Positions 1-11,320 of a stretch of DNA of 64,000 bases are shown piece after piece. The notes under the pieces were generated by a model, which ran no database searches, was not told the DNA's origin, and saw only the letters and a list, made by a program, of their open reading frames with translations. The DNA lies in assembly GCF_029533155.1 (NCBI RefSeq), contig NZ_JAIZDB010000038.1:1-64000 (forward strand), read 5' to 3'. Each line of letters starts with the position of its first letter. The first letter of the stretch is position 1. The stretch is from Psychrobacillus antarcticus (lineage in GTDB: Bacteria; Bacillota; Bacilli; Bacillales_A; Planococcaceae). The translations under genes and the position numbers were made by a program.

Positions 1-2
1 CT

Positions 3-367
3 ATTGAGCATGAAGAAAAAGTGTATTATGGCGGGAAGCTGCAAATTTTAAACCAACCAGAATTTAACGATGTAGAGAAAGCACGAAGTATTATGAATTG
101 GATGGATCATGTAAATCAAATTCCAGGTATTTTCCATTTGGATAAAAAGGCATCCAAATCCGAATCGGCTCAGAAAATAATGATCTTGCCATGGAGGGAT
201 GTAGTGTTATTACTGCATCATATGGAATTGGTGAAGAACAGATGGGTTCGATTGCTATTATTGGTCCAACAAGAATGGACTATAGGAAAGTAGTGTCATT
301 ACTAGATGTTATGAGTAGTGATCTGTCTAGAGAATTATCGAGAATATTACATGGACATCATGGATAA
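3..367 (+). pseudogene. hrcA: HrcA heat-shock repressor, 3' end only, with a frameshift
   Basis: This is the C-terminal part of HrcA, the repressor that binds CIRCE operators of heat-shock operons. The first reading frame gives VYYGGKLQILNQPEF and runs to about base 146. The remainder of the family sequence (IRIGSENNDLAMEGCS, ITASYGIGEEQMGSIAI, GPTRMDYRKVVSLLD) is read in a different frame and stops at TAA 365-367. Adding one base in the A5 run at 144-148 rejoins the two parts into 122 codons. The gene begins before the window. The next gene is grpE, as in the B. subtilis hrcA-grpE-dnaK-dnaJ operon. The single missing A may be a sequencing error; if real, the repressor would lose its last third. 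Confidence 0.85.
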
Positions 368-382
368 GGAGAGTTGCAACAA

Positions 383-925
383 ATGGCAGAGATTAAAGAT
401 GAGAACTTAGAAGAGCAAGTAGTAACAGAGAATGCACATGAAGAACCTGAACAGTTGGAAGAAATAGTGGAAGAAGTAGATGAACTGACACTTGCTAAAC
501 AACAAATAGAAGAAGAACAAGATAAGCTTATTCGCCTAAGAGCGGACTTTGAGAATTATAAGCGTCGGGTACAATTAGATAAAGCATCGGATTTTAAATA
601 CCGTGCCCAGTCGGTTTTGACGGATATACTACCTGTGCTTGATAATATTGAACGAGCACTAGCGGTAGAAACAACTTCTGAGGAAGCAGCTTCTTTAGTT
701 AAGGGAGTGGATATGGTTTACCGCACCCTACTAGAAGCTGTTAAAAAAGAAGGACTGGAACAGATAGATGCACAAGGTGTTGCATTTGATCCAAACTTCC
801 ATCAAGCAGTAATGCAAGAGCAAGACGATTCACAAGAATCTGGAATTGTGCTTCAAGAACTCCAAAAAGGGTACAAGTTAAAAGATCGTGTTTTAAGACC
901 TTCCATGGTCAAAGTAAATGAATAA
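383..925 (+). CDS. grpE: Nucleotide exchange factor GrpE
   Basis: GrpE releases ADP from DnaK and so resets the chaperone cycle in the cytoplasm. The product is 180 residues with an acidic, disordered N-terminus, a long helix (KLIRLRADFENYKRRVQLDK) and the family core ILPVLDNIERAL, then the C-terminal beta domain (GVAFDPNFHQAVMQ, GYKLKDRVLRPSMVKV). I chose ATG 383 because it is 11 bases from the AAGGAG at 366-371; a TTG at 374 is only 2 bases from it. It follows hrcA by 15 bases and precedes dnaK by 44, so the three genes are probably one heat-shock transcript. No CIRCE operator is visible inside the window; it would be upstream of hrcA. Confidence 0.95.
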   Translation: MAEIKDENLEEQVVTENAHEEPEQLEEIVEEVDELTLAKQQIEEEQDKLIRLRADFENYKRRVQLDKASDFKYRAQSVLTDILPVLDNIERALAVETTSEEAASLVKGVDMVYRTLLEAVKKEGLEQIDAQGVAFDPNFHQAVMQEQDDSQESGIVLQELQKGYKLKDRVLRPSMVKVNE

Positions 926-969
926 AAAATAAAATAAAATAGCTAGTTATATATTAGGAGGAAATGTAA

Positions 970-2796
<1,827 letters not shown>

Positions 2797-2818
2797 GATT
2801 GTTTAAGTGTCGGTAAGC

Positions 2819-2858
2819 AAAAAGTCAAAGACCGGTTCCGGCTTTGGCTTTTCTTACT
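2819..2858 (+). terminator. Imperfect hairpin between dnaK and dnaJ
   Basis: The arms AAAGTCAAAGACCGG and CCGGCTTTGGCTTT pair with one bulge and one wobble around a TT loop and are followed by TTCTTACT. The T run is broken, so it is probably a partial terminator or an mRNA-stabilising hairpin between dnaK and dnaJ. Confidence 0.5.
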
Positions 2859-2913
2859 GTTGGCAATAAAGCCGAATGATGAAAGTGATTCGGATGATTA
2901 AATTTTTAAAGTT

Positions 2914-2943
2914 TTGCTATTAGGATTTTGTACATGATACAAT
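2914..2943 (+). promoter_or_regulatory. Candidate sigma-A promoter for dnaJ-prmA-rsmE-mtaB
   Basis: TTGCTA (2914-2919) and TACAAT (2938-2943) are 18 bases apart and lie 40 bases before the dnaJ start, downstream of the dnaK hairpin. This fits a second promoter for the dnaJ part of the operon. Only the sequence match supports it. Confidence 0.5.
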
Positions 2944-2982
2944 TATTCCTATGTGCAAGTTAACAGAGCAGGAGAGTGAAAG

Positions 2983-4101
2983 ATGAATAAACGTGATTAT
3001 TATGAGGTTCTTGGTGTTTCTAAGAGCGCAACACAAGACGAGATAAAAAAAGCATATCGAAAGCTTTCGAAACAATTTCACCCAGATATTAACAAAGAAG
3101 CTGGAGCAGAAGAGAAATTTAAAGAATTATCCGAAGCATATGAAATATTGAGTGATGAACAAAAACGTTCAGCTTACGACCAATTTGGCCACGCAGGTCC
3201 AAACCAAGGATTCGGTGGCGGTAGTGCAGATGGATTTGGGTTTGAAGATATCTTTAGTTCATTCTTTGGTGGTGGCGGCGGTTCAAGAAGACGTGATCCA
3301 AATGCACCTAGAAAGGGAAATGATCTTCAATATTCCATGACAATTGAGTTTGGAGAAGCTGTATTTGGTAAAGAAAAAGAGATAGAAGTATCTAAAGAAG
3401 AAAATTGTGAAACATGTGCTGGTTCAGGTGCAAAACCTGGTACACAACCAGAAAAATGTTCGCATTGTAATGGACATGGTCAAGTAAATGTAACGCAAGA
3501 TACTCCATTCGGCCGTGTACAAACAAAACGTGCATGTAATCACTGTCAAGGTACAGGTAAACTGATTAAAGATAAATGTGCAACTTGTCATGGTAAAGGA
3601 ACGGTTCACAAACGCAAAAAAATTAAAGTTACTATTCCAGCTGGTGTAGATGATGGGCAACAGCTACGTGTAAGTGGCCAAGGTGAACCTGGAGTAAACG
3701 GGGGACCAGCAGGCGATTTATATATCGTTTTCCGTGTAAAAGCAGATCCACGTTTTGAACGCGATGGCGACGATGTTTATTACGAGTTACCTTTAACGTA
3801 TGCTCAAGCAGCACTTGGCGACGAAATTGAAGTTCCTACAGTGCAAGGAAAAGTAAAACTCAAGATTCCGGCTGGAACTCAATCACAAGCTAATTTCCGC
3901 TTAAAAGGTAAAGGTATAAAAAATGTACATGGCTACGGTGTTGGAGATCAACATGTCATTGTAAAAGTAATTACTCCGAAAAAGTTAACAGAAAAACAAA
4001 AACAATTATTACGCGAATTTGCAGAAATCAGTGGAGACATTCCAGAAGAGCAAGGCAGTTCATTATTTGATAAGATTAAAAAGACATTAAAAGGCGAATA
4101 A
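2983..4101 (+). CDS. dnaJ: Chaperone protein DnaJ (Hsp40)
   Basis: DnaJ delivers unfolded clients to DnaK and stimulates its ATPase. The 372 residues hold an N-terminal J domain with the HPD tripeptide at residues 33-35, a Gly/Phe-rich linker (about 75-105, [20 protein letters not shown]), four CxxCxGxG zinc-binding repeats ([32 protein letters not shown]) and two C-terminal substrate-binding beta domains. The length is typical of type I DnaJ. The RBS is GGAGAG about 8 bases before ATG. It is followed after 14 bases by prmA, with which it is probably co-transcribed. Confidence 0.99.
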   Translation: MNKRDYYEVLGVSKSATQDEIKKAYRKLSKQFHPDINKEAGAEEKFKELSEAYEILSDEQKRSAYDQFGHAGPNQGFGGGSADGFGFEDIFSSFFGGGGGSRRRDPNAPRKGNDLQYSMTIEFGEAVFGKEKEIEVSKEENCETCAGSGAKPGTQPEKCSHCNGHGQVNVTQDTPFGRVQTKRACNHCQGTGKLIKDKCATCHGKGTVHKRKKIKVTIPAGVDDGQQLRVSGQGEPGVNGGPAGDLYIVFRVKADPRFERDGDDVYYELPLTYAQAALGDEIEVPTVQGKVKLKIPAGTQSQANFRLKGKGIKNVHGYGVGDQHVIVKVITPKKLTEKQKQLLREFAEISGDIPEEQGSSLFDKIKKTLKGE

Positions 4102-4115
4102 AGGAGTTGGCGCAA

Positions 4116-5060
4116 GTGAAATGGTCTGAACTATCCATCCATACTACAAATGAAGCGGTTGAAGCGGTAAGTAATATTTTGCATGAAGCTGGTGCAAGTG
4201 GTGTAGTTATCGAAGACTCAGATGAATTAGGAAGAGAACGAGAGGATTTATTTGGTGAAATTTATAGCTTAAATCCTGATGATTTTCCGGTAGATGGCGT
4301 ACGTGTAAAAGCTTATTTAGCTGAAACCAGTTTTTTATTAGAAACTGTGGAAGAGATCAAACTTGCCATCAACAATTTAACAAATTTCGATATAGACTTA
4401 GGACATAACGTTATAACAGTTCAAGAAGTCGACGAAGAGGATTGGGCTACGGCATGGAAAAAGTATTACCATCCTGTGAAAATCTCTAATCGTTTCACGA
4501 TTGTGCCAACTTGGGAAGACTATGAACGAGTAAATACAGACGAATTAATTATCGAGCTTGATCCTGGTATGGCATTTGGAACAGGTACGCATCCAACAAC
4601 AGTAATGTGTCTCCAAGCTTTAGAGAAAACGGTCCAACCTGCTTCTTCCGTTATCGATGTAGGAACTGGTTCTGGTGTGCTTTCTATTGGTGCTGCAAAG
4701 CTAGGAGCATCTAAAGTTCATGCATTAGATTTGGATGAAGTAGCTGTTAGATCGGCCATAGAAAATATCACTTTAAACAAAGTAGGCGAAGTTGTTCAAG
4801 TAACACATGGCAATCTTTTAGATAATGTGGATGAGCAAGCAGATATTGTCGTAGCGAATATATTAGCTGAAATCATCATGACTTTCACAGAAGATGCCTT
4901 CAAGATTGTTAAAGATGGCGGATTATTCATCACTTCTGGAATCATTGCAACGAAAAAAGAAGATGTAAAAGAATCTTTGCTACAAGCGGGATTTGAAATC
5001 GAGGAAGTTATGATGATGGAAGATTGGGTTACGATCATTTCTAGAAAACCTGTTAAATAA
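4116..5060 (+). CDS. prmA: Ribosomal protein L11 methyltransferase PrmA
   Basis: PrmA trimethylates ribosomal protein L11 using S-adenosylmethionine. The 314 residues contain the SAM-binding signature [19 protein letters not shown] and the motif [11 protein letters not shown] just before it, followed by VANILAEII (the NPPY-like motif IV of the family). The N-terminal domain recognises L11. I place the start at GTG 4116, nine bases after AAGGAG; a TTG at 4107 abuts the RBS and cannot be well placed. The N-terminus [14 protein letters not shown] matches the family start. It lies between dnaJ and rsmE, the usual Bacillales arrangement. Confidence 0.96.
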   Translation: MKWSELSIHTTNEAVEAVSNILHEAGASGVVIEDSDELGREREDLFGEIYSLNPDDFPVDGVRVKAYLAETSFLLETVEEIKLAINNLTNFDIDLGHNVITVQEVDEEDWATAWKKYYHPVKISNRFTIVPTWEDYERVNTDELIIELDPGMAFGTGTHPTTVMCLQALEKTVQPASSVIDVGTGSGVLSIGAAKLGASKVHALDLDEVAVRSAIENITLNKVGEVVQVTHGNLLDNVDEQADIVVANILAEIIMTFTEDAFKIVKDGGLFITSGIIATKKEDVKESLLQAGFEIEEVMMMEDWVTIISRKPVK

Positions 5061-5071
5061 AGGAGATTGTC

Positions 5072-5812
5072 ATGCAACGTTATTTTACAAATGAACCTAT
5101 AAGTGAGAATAATACAGTGACAATTACCGGAGATGATGCGCATCATATGATTCAAGTGATGCGTATGTCACCAGGTGATCAAGTTTTTGTTGTGGCAAAT
5201 AACCAAACATATACAATGGAAATCATAGATGGTACTTCTAAAGCTGTGCATTTAGTCGTAAAAGAAGTTCTTGCCATTACCAATGAAATGCCGAAGAAAG
5301 TATCTCTTGTTTGCGGTCTTCCAAAAGGAGATAAGCTGGAATGGATTACTCAAAAGGCAACTGAACTGGGAATGTTTGAATTATTTCCGTTTGAAGCAAA
5401 AAGATCTATCGTCAAATGGGATAACTCCAAAAACGAGAAGAAGGTAGCGAGATTACAAAAAATTGCTAAAGAAGCAGCTGAGCAATCTCATCGTTCTACT
5501 ATCCCACAAATACATAATACAATCTCTTTAAAAGAGTTGGTAGAAATATCTAAGACATACGATGTTTTGTATGTGGCAGATGAAGAAGACGCAAAAATTG
5601 AGGTACGTCAAAAGTTTGCTGAACAATTAAAAAAAAATTATGATAAACAATCAATACTCATCGTATTTGGTCCAGAAGGTGGACTAGATCGTGCAGAGAT
5701 AAAGCTATTATTAGAAAATGATTTCCAGTCAATTGCGCTAGGACCTAGGATTCTTCGAACTGAAACTGCACCGTTATATGCGCTGTCAGCAATTTCTTAT
5801 GAATTTGAATGA
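5072..5812 (+). CDS. rsmE: 16S rRNA (uracil-1498-N3)-methyltransferase RsmE
   Basis: RsmE methylates U1498 of 16S rRNA and is a SPOUT-class methyltransferase. Family features are visible: N-terminal RNA-binding PUA-like domain (MQRYFTNEPISENNTVTITG), GLPKGDKLEWITQKATELG, and the C-terminal knot FGPEGGLDRAEI with ALGPRILRTETA, which binds SAM. The length of 246 residues is normal. AAAGGAG lies upstream of ATG. It begins 11 bases after prmA and is followed 15 bases later by mtaB, so the three genes are one transcription unit (yqeT-yqeU-yqeV in B. subtilis). Confidence 0.97.
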   Translation: MQRYFTNEPISENNTVTITGDDAHHMIQVMRMSPGDQVFVVANNQTYTMEIIDGTSKAVHLVVKEVLAITNEMPKKVSLVCGLPKGDKLEWITQKATELGMFELFPFEAKRSIVKWDNSKNEKKVARLQKIAKEAAEQSHRSTIPQIHNTISLKELVEISKTYDVLYVADEEDAKIEVRQKFAEQLKKNYDKQSILIVFGPEGGLDRAEIKLLLENDFQSIALGPRILRTETAPLYALSAISYEFE

Positions 5813-5827
5813 AAGAGGTGTGATAAT

Positions 5828-7168
5828 TTGTCATCCGTTGCATTCCATACGTTAGGTTGTAAAGTAAATCACTATGAAACAGAAGCTATATGGCAATTAT
5901 TTAAAGAAAATGGGTATAACCGTACAGAGTTTGAAAAACAGTCAGATGTATATGTGATCAATACTTGTACTGTAACAAATACTGGGGACAAAAAAAGCCG
6001 TCAAGTTATTCGTCGCGCTATTCGTCAAAACCCAGACGCTGTTATTTGTGTAACTGGTTGTTATGCACAAACTTCTCCTGCAGAAATTATGGCAATTCCA
6101 GGTGTAGATATTGTAGTAGGTACACAGGAACGCACCAAAATGTTGGATTATATTGAAACGTATAAAATAGAACGAAAACCGATTAATGCGGTAGGAAATA
6201 TTATGAAAAACCGAGTGTATGAAGAATTAGACGTACCTTCTTTCGCAGATAGAACACGTGCATCCTTAAAAATTCAAGAAGGCTGTAATAACTTCTGTAC
6301 TTTTTGTATTATTCCTTGGGCTCGTGGTCTAATGCGTTCTAGAGACCCAGAAGAAGTTGTTAGACAGGCTAAGCAATTAGTAGATGCTGGTTATTTAGAA
6401 ATAGTCCTTACTGGTATCCATACAGGTGGATATGGAGAAGATTTAAAGGATTATAATCTAGCTCAACTATTAAGAGATATTGAAAGCAACGTTAAAGGTT
6501 TAAAACGTCTTCGAATTAGCTCTATTGAGGCGAGCCAATTATCGGATGAAGTAATAGATGTATTAAGAGATTCTAAAGTTGTAGTGAGACATTTACATAT
6601 TCCAATTCAATCTGGTTCAGATACCGTCTTGAAAAGAATGCGTAGAAAATATACAATGGAATTTTTTGCGAATCGATTGGATCGCCTAAGAGAAGCGTTG
6701 CCTGATCTTGCTATTACTTCGGATGTTATTGTTGGCTTCCCAGGTGAAACAGAGGAAGAATTTAGAGAGACGTTTAACTTTATTCGTGACCAAAAATTCT
6801 CAGAGCTCCATGTTTTCCCATATTCCAAACGTACAGGGACACCTGCTGCTAGAATGGATAACCAGGTAGATGAAGATATTAAAAACGAACGAGTACATCG
6901 ATTAATCACTTTAAATGATCAATTGGCTGTAGAGTATGCATCCCGATTTGAGGGCGAAGTACTAGAAATTATCCCAGAGGAAGCTTATAAACTAGATTCA
7001 TCATCTAATATGGTGGAAGGCTATACCGATAATTACTTAAAGGTGGCCATTCCTGGATATGATGATTTAATTGGGAAATTAGTTCGTGTGAAAATTACGA
7101 AAGCTGGATATCCATACAATGAAGGACAATTTGTTCGGGTTCTAGATGAAATAGCAGAATTAGTATAA
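5828..7168 (+). CDS. mtaB: tRNA t6A37 methylthiotransferase MtaB
   Basis: MtaB adds a methylthio group to t6A at position 37 of ANN-decoding tRNAs. The 446 residues show the N-terminal UPF0004 domain with cysteines in LGCKVNHYE, NTCTVTN and VTGCYAQ for one iron-sulfur cluster, the radical-SAM motif CNNFCTFCIIPWARG (CxxxCxxC), and a C-terminal TRAM domain ending VRVLDEIAE. The start is TTG, preceded by AGAGGTG. A terminator follows at 7173. The gene corresponds to B. subtilis yqeV. Confidence 0.97.
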   Translation: MSSVAFHTLGCKVNHYETEAIWQLFKENGYNRTEFEKQSDVYVINTCTVTNTGDKKSRQVIRRAIRQNPDAVICVTGCYAQTSPAEIMAIPGVDIVVGTQERTKMLDYIETYKIERKPINAVGNIMKNRVYEELDVPSFADRTRASLKIQEGCNNFCTFCIIPWARGLMRSRDPEEVVRQAKQLVDAGYLEIVLTGIHTGGYGEDLKDYNLAQLLRDIESNVKGLKRLRISSIEASQLSDEVIDVLRDSKVVVRHLHIPIQSGSDTVLKRMRRKYTMEFFANRLDRLREALPDLAITSDVIVGFPGETEEEFRETFNFIRDQKFSELHVFPYSKRTGTPAARMDNQVDEDIKNERVHRLITLNDQLAVEYASRFEGEVLEIIPEEAYKLDSSSNMVEGYTDNYLKVAIPGYDDLIGKLVRVKITKAGYPYNEGQFVRVLDEIAELV

Positions 7169-7172
7169 GAAT

Positions 7173-7206
7173 AAAAACCGGTGATCACATTTCACTGGTT
7201 TTTTTG
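7173..7206 (+). terminator. Terminator after mtaB
   Basis: AAACCGGTGA pairs with TCACTGGTTT (one G-T wobble) around a 7-base loop and is followed by a run of T. This is an intrinsic terminator for the dnaJ-prmA-rsmE-mtaB unit. Confidence 0.85.
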
Positions 7207-7221
7207 TATAAACATTTTAGT

Positions 7222-7435
7222 AAAGAAGTAATACTACGATTTCCGTTTCACGCGGATACCTTCCGCGGGCGAGGCCGACCCTCCTGAAAAGTGTGAATGT
7301 CAAGACACAACAGAGTGTTTACAAAGGAACGAATGCTAAGGGCGCCTCATCGAGTGGCACCGCCTTCGTGACCAACATCCTGCTGGCCTTGCCGCGCTGC
7401 ACTTCAATCAATAAATGAGTAGGTAATAATGTTAA
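7222..7435 (-). repeat. Modular intergenic repeat, copy E
   Basis: Read on the minus strand this begins ACCTACTCATTTATTGATTG (7411-7430) and ends near ACGGAAATCGTAGTATTA (7227-7244). It is the same element, with the same ends, as the copies near 32.9, 37.5 and 54.1 kb. Inside are a GC-rich stretch with CTTCCGCGGGC and a hairpin cassette (7336-7390) whose sequence GGCGCCTCATCGAGTGGCAC matches the cassettes at 37528 and 54091 in reverse. It has no open reading frame. It lies between the mtaB terminator and deoC. Confidence 0.7.
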
Positions 7436-7764
7436 AGTTGACTCGATTTAATATTAATAAAACAATGATTGGGGAAAGTTAATAAAAGAAGAAATGATTA
7501 ATAACTTTAGAAATTAATTTCTAGTTCATCAGTGTTAACCAGGATGCGCGCCTTCCAAGCCGCAAGAAGGCTCATGCGTAGCGTGCGGCAGCGCAAATCT
7601 GTGTAGAGAATAAACATTGTATCCTGAATATTATTTACTTGATTACGCACAAAATTAGAAAGTTCCATATCCATAGGAAAAGCAAAATAACCACTGCACT
7701 TGCACTTTCGAACTAACTAGGCGTATTATTAAGAGGTACGTACATCTTGAAAGGAGAATAACAA
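7436..7764. other. Non-coding spacer before deoC
   Basis: This spacer is AT-rich except for a GC-rich patch at 7541-7604 that folds (GCCTTC/GAAGGC and other short arms). The patch resembles the hairpin cassettes in other gaps but I could not align it convincingly. No gene is visible. GAAAGGAG at 7751-7758 is the deoC ribosome binding site. Confidence 0.5.
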
Positions 7765-8436
7765 ATGACTGAAAATATTGCAGCATTAATAGATCATACA
7801 TTATTAAAACAAGACGCAACTAAAAACCAAATTGAAAAACTATGTGAGGAAGCAAAAACGTATACCTTTGCATCCGTATGTGTCAATCCTACATGGGTAA
7901 AATTGAGCGCATCACTACTTAAAGAAAGTCCAGTGAAGGTTTGTACTGTTATTGGATTCCCTTTAGGTGCAAGTACTTCAGCTGTTAAAGCATTTGAAAC
8001 TTCTAATGCGATTGAAAATGGTGCAGATGAAATTGATATGGTCATAAATGTTGGTGCACTAAAAGACCAAGATTATAATTTAGTACAAAAAGATATCGAA
8101 GCAGTAGTAACTGCTGCAAAAGATAAAGCAATTGTGAAAGTTATTTTAGAAACTTGTTTATTAACAAACGAAGAAATAATTAAAGCAAGTGAGTTGTCTA
8201 AAGCTGCAGGTGCAGATTTTGTTAAAACATCTACCGGTTTTTCTACTGGAGGAGCAACAATTGAAGCAGTAAAACTAATGCGCGAAACAGTAGGTCCGAA
8301 TTTAGGAGTGAAAGCTTCTGGTGGGGTTAGAAGTCTAGCGGATGTTGAAGCAATGGTTGCAGTCGGAGCAACAAGAATTGGTGCAAGTTCTGGAATAGAA
8401 ATTGTTAAAGGGCTAGAAAGTAAATCTGATTATTAA
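7765..8436 (+). CDS. deoC: Deoxyribose-phosphate aldolase
   Basis: DeoC cleaves 2-deoxyribose 5-phosphate to glyceraldehyde 3-phosphate and acetaldehyde, feeding deoxynucleosides into glycolysis. The 223 residues form a class I aldolase TIM barrel, with the Schiff-base lysine in [14 protein letters not shown], the proton-relay lysine in [11 protein letters not shown], and [13 protein letters not shown] near the active site. AAAGGAG sits upstream of ATG. It stands alone between mtaB and rpsU, where B. subtilis has yqeW instead; a repeat element fills the gap on its left. No deo operon partner (drm, pdp, nupC) is next to it. Confidence 0.96.
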   Translation: MTENIAALIDHTLLKQDATKNQIEKLCEEAKTYTFASVCVNPTWVKLSASLLKESPVKVCTVIGFPLGASTSAVKAFETSNAIENGADEIDMVINVGALKDQDYNLVQKDIEAVVTAAKDKAIVKVILETCLLTNEEIIKASELSKAAGADFVKTSTGFSTGGATIEAVKLMRETVGPNLGVKASGGVRSLADVEAMVAVGATRIGASSGIEIVKGLESKSDY

Positions 8437-8450
8437 TTTATACTAAAGTA

Positions 8451-8479
8451 TTGACCAAGTCTTTACAATACGGTATAAT
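8451..8479 (+). promoter_or_regulatory. Sigma-A promoter for rpsU
   Basis: TTGACC (8451-8456) and a perfect TATAAT (8474-8479) are separated by 17 bases, 60 bases ahead of the rpsU start. It is the clearest vegetative promoter in the window, as expected for a ribosomal protein gene. Confidence 0.8.
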
Positions 8480-8539
8480 TTTTTAGTACATAGCACTAGG
8501 TTATGTGCTTGACGTGTGTTCGGAGGGAGGGAAAAAGAG

Positions 8540-8713
8540 ATGTCAAAAACTGTCGTTCGTAAAAACGAATCGCTTGAAGATGCTCTTCGCCGCTTCAAAC
8601 GTACTGTATCTAAAAGTGGTACAATTCAAGAGGTAAGAAAGCGCGAGTTTTATGAAAAACCAAGCGTAAAGCGTAAAAAGAAATCTGAAGCTGCCCGTAA
8701 ACGTAAATTCTAA
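8540..8713 (+). CDS. rpsU: 30S ribosomal protein S21
   Basis: S21 binds the 30S platform near the anti-Shine-Dalgarno region and is needed for initiation. The 57-residue basic product [20 protein letters not shown] through [10 protein letters not shown] is complete. I use ATG 8540, preceded by GGAGGGAGG; an in-frame TTG at 8516 would add residues not found in S21. A strong promoter lies just upstream. In B. subtilis yqeY follows directly, but here it is missing and a decayed copy of the rpsU tail follows instead. Confidence 0.98.
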   Translation: MSKTVVRKNESLEDALRRFKRTVSKSGTIQEVRKREFYEKPSVKRKKKSEAARKRKF

Positions 8714-8746
8714 TTTACTTTAATTTATGAAGCTTCGAAGCTATGG

Positions 8747-8800
8747 TTTCTAAAACCTGAGCGGAAACGTAAAAAGAAATCAGAAGCTGCAAGTTAGCGT
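8747..8800 (+). pseudogene. Decayed partial duplicate of the rpsU 3' end
   Basis: Read in frame, 8747-8800 gives [16 protein letters not shown], stop, R, which aligns codon by codon with the last third of S21 ([18 protein letters not shown]). The core CGTAAAAAGAAATC is identical. There is no start codon and an internal TAG, so it is a remnant. It occupies the position where yqeY normally sits and suggests an old unequal recombination or a lost second rpsU. Confidence 0.7.
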
Positions 8801-8870
8801 AAGTGGTATTTTATCCCAACTATCCCTACGTTCAAAACACGTACTTTATGATTAACATTTACAATTATGT

Positions 8871-8910
8871 AAACCGAGAAAATTTATTTTCTCGGTTTAT
8901 TTTTATTTTT
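8871..8910 (+). terminator. Terminator after the rpsU region
   Basis: AAACCGAGAAAA and TTTTCTCGGTTT form a perfect 12-bp stem with a TTTA loop followed by ATTTTTATTTTT. It ends the rpsU transcript about 160 bases after the stop codon. Confidence 0.88.
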
Positions 8911-8973
8911 GAAACTTTATAGGTAGTTGCTACGTAAATAGGAGTATACATATAGAAGAAAGGAGGTTAAGTG

Positions 8974-10303
8974 GTGAAATTGACTCGTTATGTCGTCTCT
9001 CTTTGTTTATTAATTGTATCATTTGGAATGATGATCCCTAGTATTACAGCGCAGACTACAGAAGTTTATAAAATACCTATAAGCGAGGAAGTAGAAAAAG
9101 GGTTGTATGCTTTTCTGAAACGCTCTATCCATGAAGCAGAAGAGGCTGGGGCAAAGGCGATTATTTTCGAGATTAATACACCTGGAGGCTATGTAGATTC
9201 TGCAGAAGATATTGCTAATTTAATGGATTCAACATCGATTCGTAAAATTGCTTATATTAACTCAGAAGCATTATCAGCGGGTGCCTATTTGGCACTTCAT
9301 ACGGATGTAATTTATATGTCCCCAAGTGGAACAATCGGTGCAGCTGCAGTAATTGAAGGTAGTGGAAATACCGCAGGTGAAAAAGCGAATAGTGCCTGGA
9401 AAGCGAAAATGATAAATGCAGCACAGCTAACCGAAAAAGATCCGAAATTTGCTCAAGCAATGGCAGATGATTCCGTTGACTTACCTGAATACAGAGCACC
9501 TGTAGGCAAACTATTGACGCCTCTCTTCAGCCGAAGCTCTGAAGGTAGGTTATTCAAAAGGAACAGTTAGTTCATTTGATGAATTACTTCAAGCAACTGG
9601 CCTTGCTGGCGCAAAAGTAGTTGAAACAGAAGAGACATTTATGGAATCGCTTGCACGCTTTATAACAAATCCAATCATCGTGCCAATTCTATTGTCGATA
9701 GCGAGTTTAGGTTTAATCATTGAACTGTATTCACCTGGTTTTGGTGTAGCTGGTACAATGGGTCTCATTTCTTTAGTTCTGTTCTTTTTTGGACATTTAG
9801 TTGCAGGCTTAGCTGGTTATGAAACTATCATTATTTTTGTGATTGGTGTAATACTTATTATTGGGGAGTTCTTCCTGCCCGGAGGAATTAGTGGTATATT
9901 AGGGGCAGCAGCTATTATTTTTAGTATAGTATTAGCTGGTGGTGATATTGAGCAAATGATTATCGCCGTTATAATTGCATTAACAGTAGCTATAGTGGGA
10001 ATGGTGATTATTATGAAGTTTTTTGGTAAGGGGCTAAAAGTGTTCAATAAAGTGATCTTGTCCGATGCGACAACAACTGAAAAAGGATATGTTTCCAATA
10101 AAAATAGAGTGGAACTAGTAGGGAAGTCTGCTATAACAATGACACCACTTAGACCTTCTGGAACTATTCGTATCGATAATGAAAGAATAGATGCAGTTTC
10201 AGATGGAAGTTTTATTGGGAAAGACAAACATGTTAAAGTTATTAAAGTGGAAGGCTCTCGTATAGTTGTACGAGAAGCAGTAGAAGGGGAGGCAACAGAA
10301 TGA
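8974..10303 (+). pseudogene. yqeZ: NfeD-family membrane protease-like protein (YqeZ), frameshifted
   Basis: The N-terminal part (signal peptide VVSLCLLIVSFGMMIPS, then a ClpP-like serine protease fold with FEINTPGGYVDSAEDIA and SEALSAGAYLAL) is read from GTG 8974. The C-terminal part with four or five membrane segments and an OB-fold NfeD tail is read one frame over. Removing one C from the CC at 9520-9521 joins TLSSAEALKVGYSKG and gives 442 residues, the usual family length. NfeD proteins work with flotillins in membrane microdomains, and floA overlaps by 4 bases. It is either a sequencing error or a recent loss. RBS AGGAGG is 7 bases before GTG 8974. Confidence 0.85.
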
Positions 10304-11298
10304 TTACAAGTTCAACAATTACTTTAATCGTCGTTATCGTATTAGCATTTATAGTATTATCGGTATTTTTCACATTTTTCCCAATTACGCTATGGATTTC
10401 TGCATTAGCGGCAGGGGTTAAAATTAGTATTTTCACATTAGTAGGGATGAGATTACGTCGAGTTATACCTTCACGTATCGTAAATCCATTGATCAAAGCA
10501 CATAAAGCAGGTCTTGACGTTTCTATCAATCAATTGGAAAGTCATTACTTAGCTGGAGGTAATGTAGACCGTGTAGTTAATGCTTTAATTGCAGCGCATC
10601 GAGCTAATATTGAACTAACATTTGAAAGAGCAGCAGCAATCGATCTTGCTGGGCGTGACGTTTTAGAAGCGGTTCAAATGTCCGTAAATCCAAAAGTTAT
10701 CGAAACTCCATTTATCGCAGGTGTTGCGATGAACGGTATTGAAGTGAAAGCAAAAGCACGTATTACTGTTCGTGCGAATATTGACCGTTTAGTCGGTGGT
10801 GCGGGTGAAGAAACAATCGTAGCCCGTGTTGGTGAAGGGATCATTTCTACAATCGGTTCTAGCGTAAGTCATGAACGAGTACTAGAAAATCCAGATTTAA
10901 TCTCTCAAACAGTTTTAGCAAAAGGATTAGATTCTGGAACTGCTTTTGAAATTCTATCGATTGATATTGCGGATGTTGATATAGGTAAAAACATTGGTGC
11001 AGAATTACAAACAGAGCAAGCCGAAGCAGATAAGAAAATTGCTCAAGCAAAAGCAGAAGAACGTCGTGCAATGGCTGTAGCATCTGAACAAGAGATGAAA
11101 GCGAAAGTTGTAGAGATGAAAGCGAAAGTAGTAGAAGCCGAAGCTGCTGTTCCATTAGCACTGGCTGAAGCATTACGTGAAGGTAATATTGGCGTGATGG
11201 ATTACATGAATTATAATAACATCAAGGCTGATACTGGTATGAGAGATTCTATTAGTAAAGTCGGCGGAGATAAACCTTCTACTGACGAGCTAAAATAA
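10300..11298 (+). CDS. floA: Flotillin-like protein FloA
   Basis: FloA (YqfA) is a membrane scaffold that organises functional microdomains and affects membrane fluidity and signalling-protein oligomerisation. The 332 residues have a hydrophobic N-terminal hairpin (about 5-25 and 30-45), an SPFH-type core and a C-terminal coiled coil rich in Ala/Glu/Lys ([20 protein letters not shown]). The ATG overlaps the nfeD stop as ATGA, showing translational coupling. The nfeD-floA pairing is conserved in Bacillales. Confidence 0.97.
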   Translation: MITSSTITLIVVIVLAFIVLSVFFTFFPITLWISALAAGVKISIFTLVGMRLRRVIPSRIVNPLIKAHKAGLDVSINQLESHYLAGGNVDRVVNALIAAHRANIELTFERAAAIDLAGRDVLEAVQMSVNPKVIETPFIAGVAMNGIEVKAKARITVRANIDRLVGGAGEETIVARVGEGIISTIGSSVSHERVLENPDLISQTVLAKGLDSGTAFEILSIDIADVDIGKNIGAELQTEQAEADKKIAQAKAEERRAMAVASEQEMKAKVVEMKAKVVEAEAAVPLALAEALREGNIGVMDYMNYNNIKADTGMRDSISKVGGDKPSTDELK

Positions 11299-11320
11299 TG
11301 ACAGAAAGGAGGCAATCTCC

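Noticed and set aside
9817-10227. A 136-codon minus-strand frame opposite the nfeD membrane part
   Set aside because: It mirrors hydrophobic codons of nfeD and has no RBS or recognisable protein.
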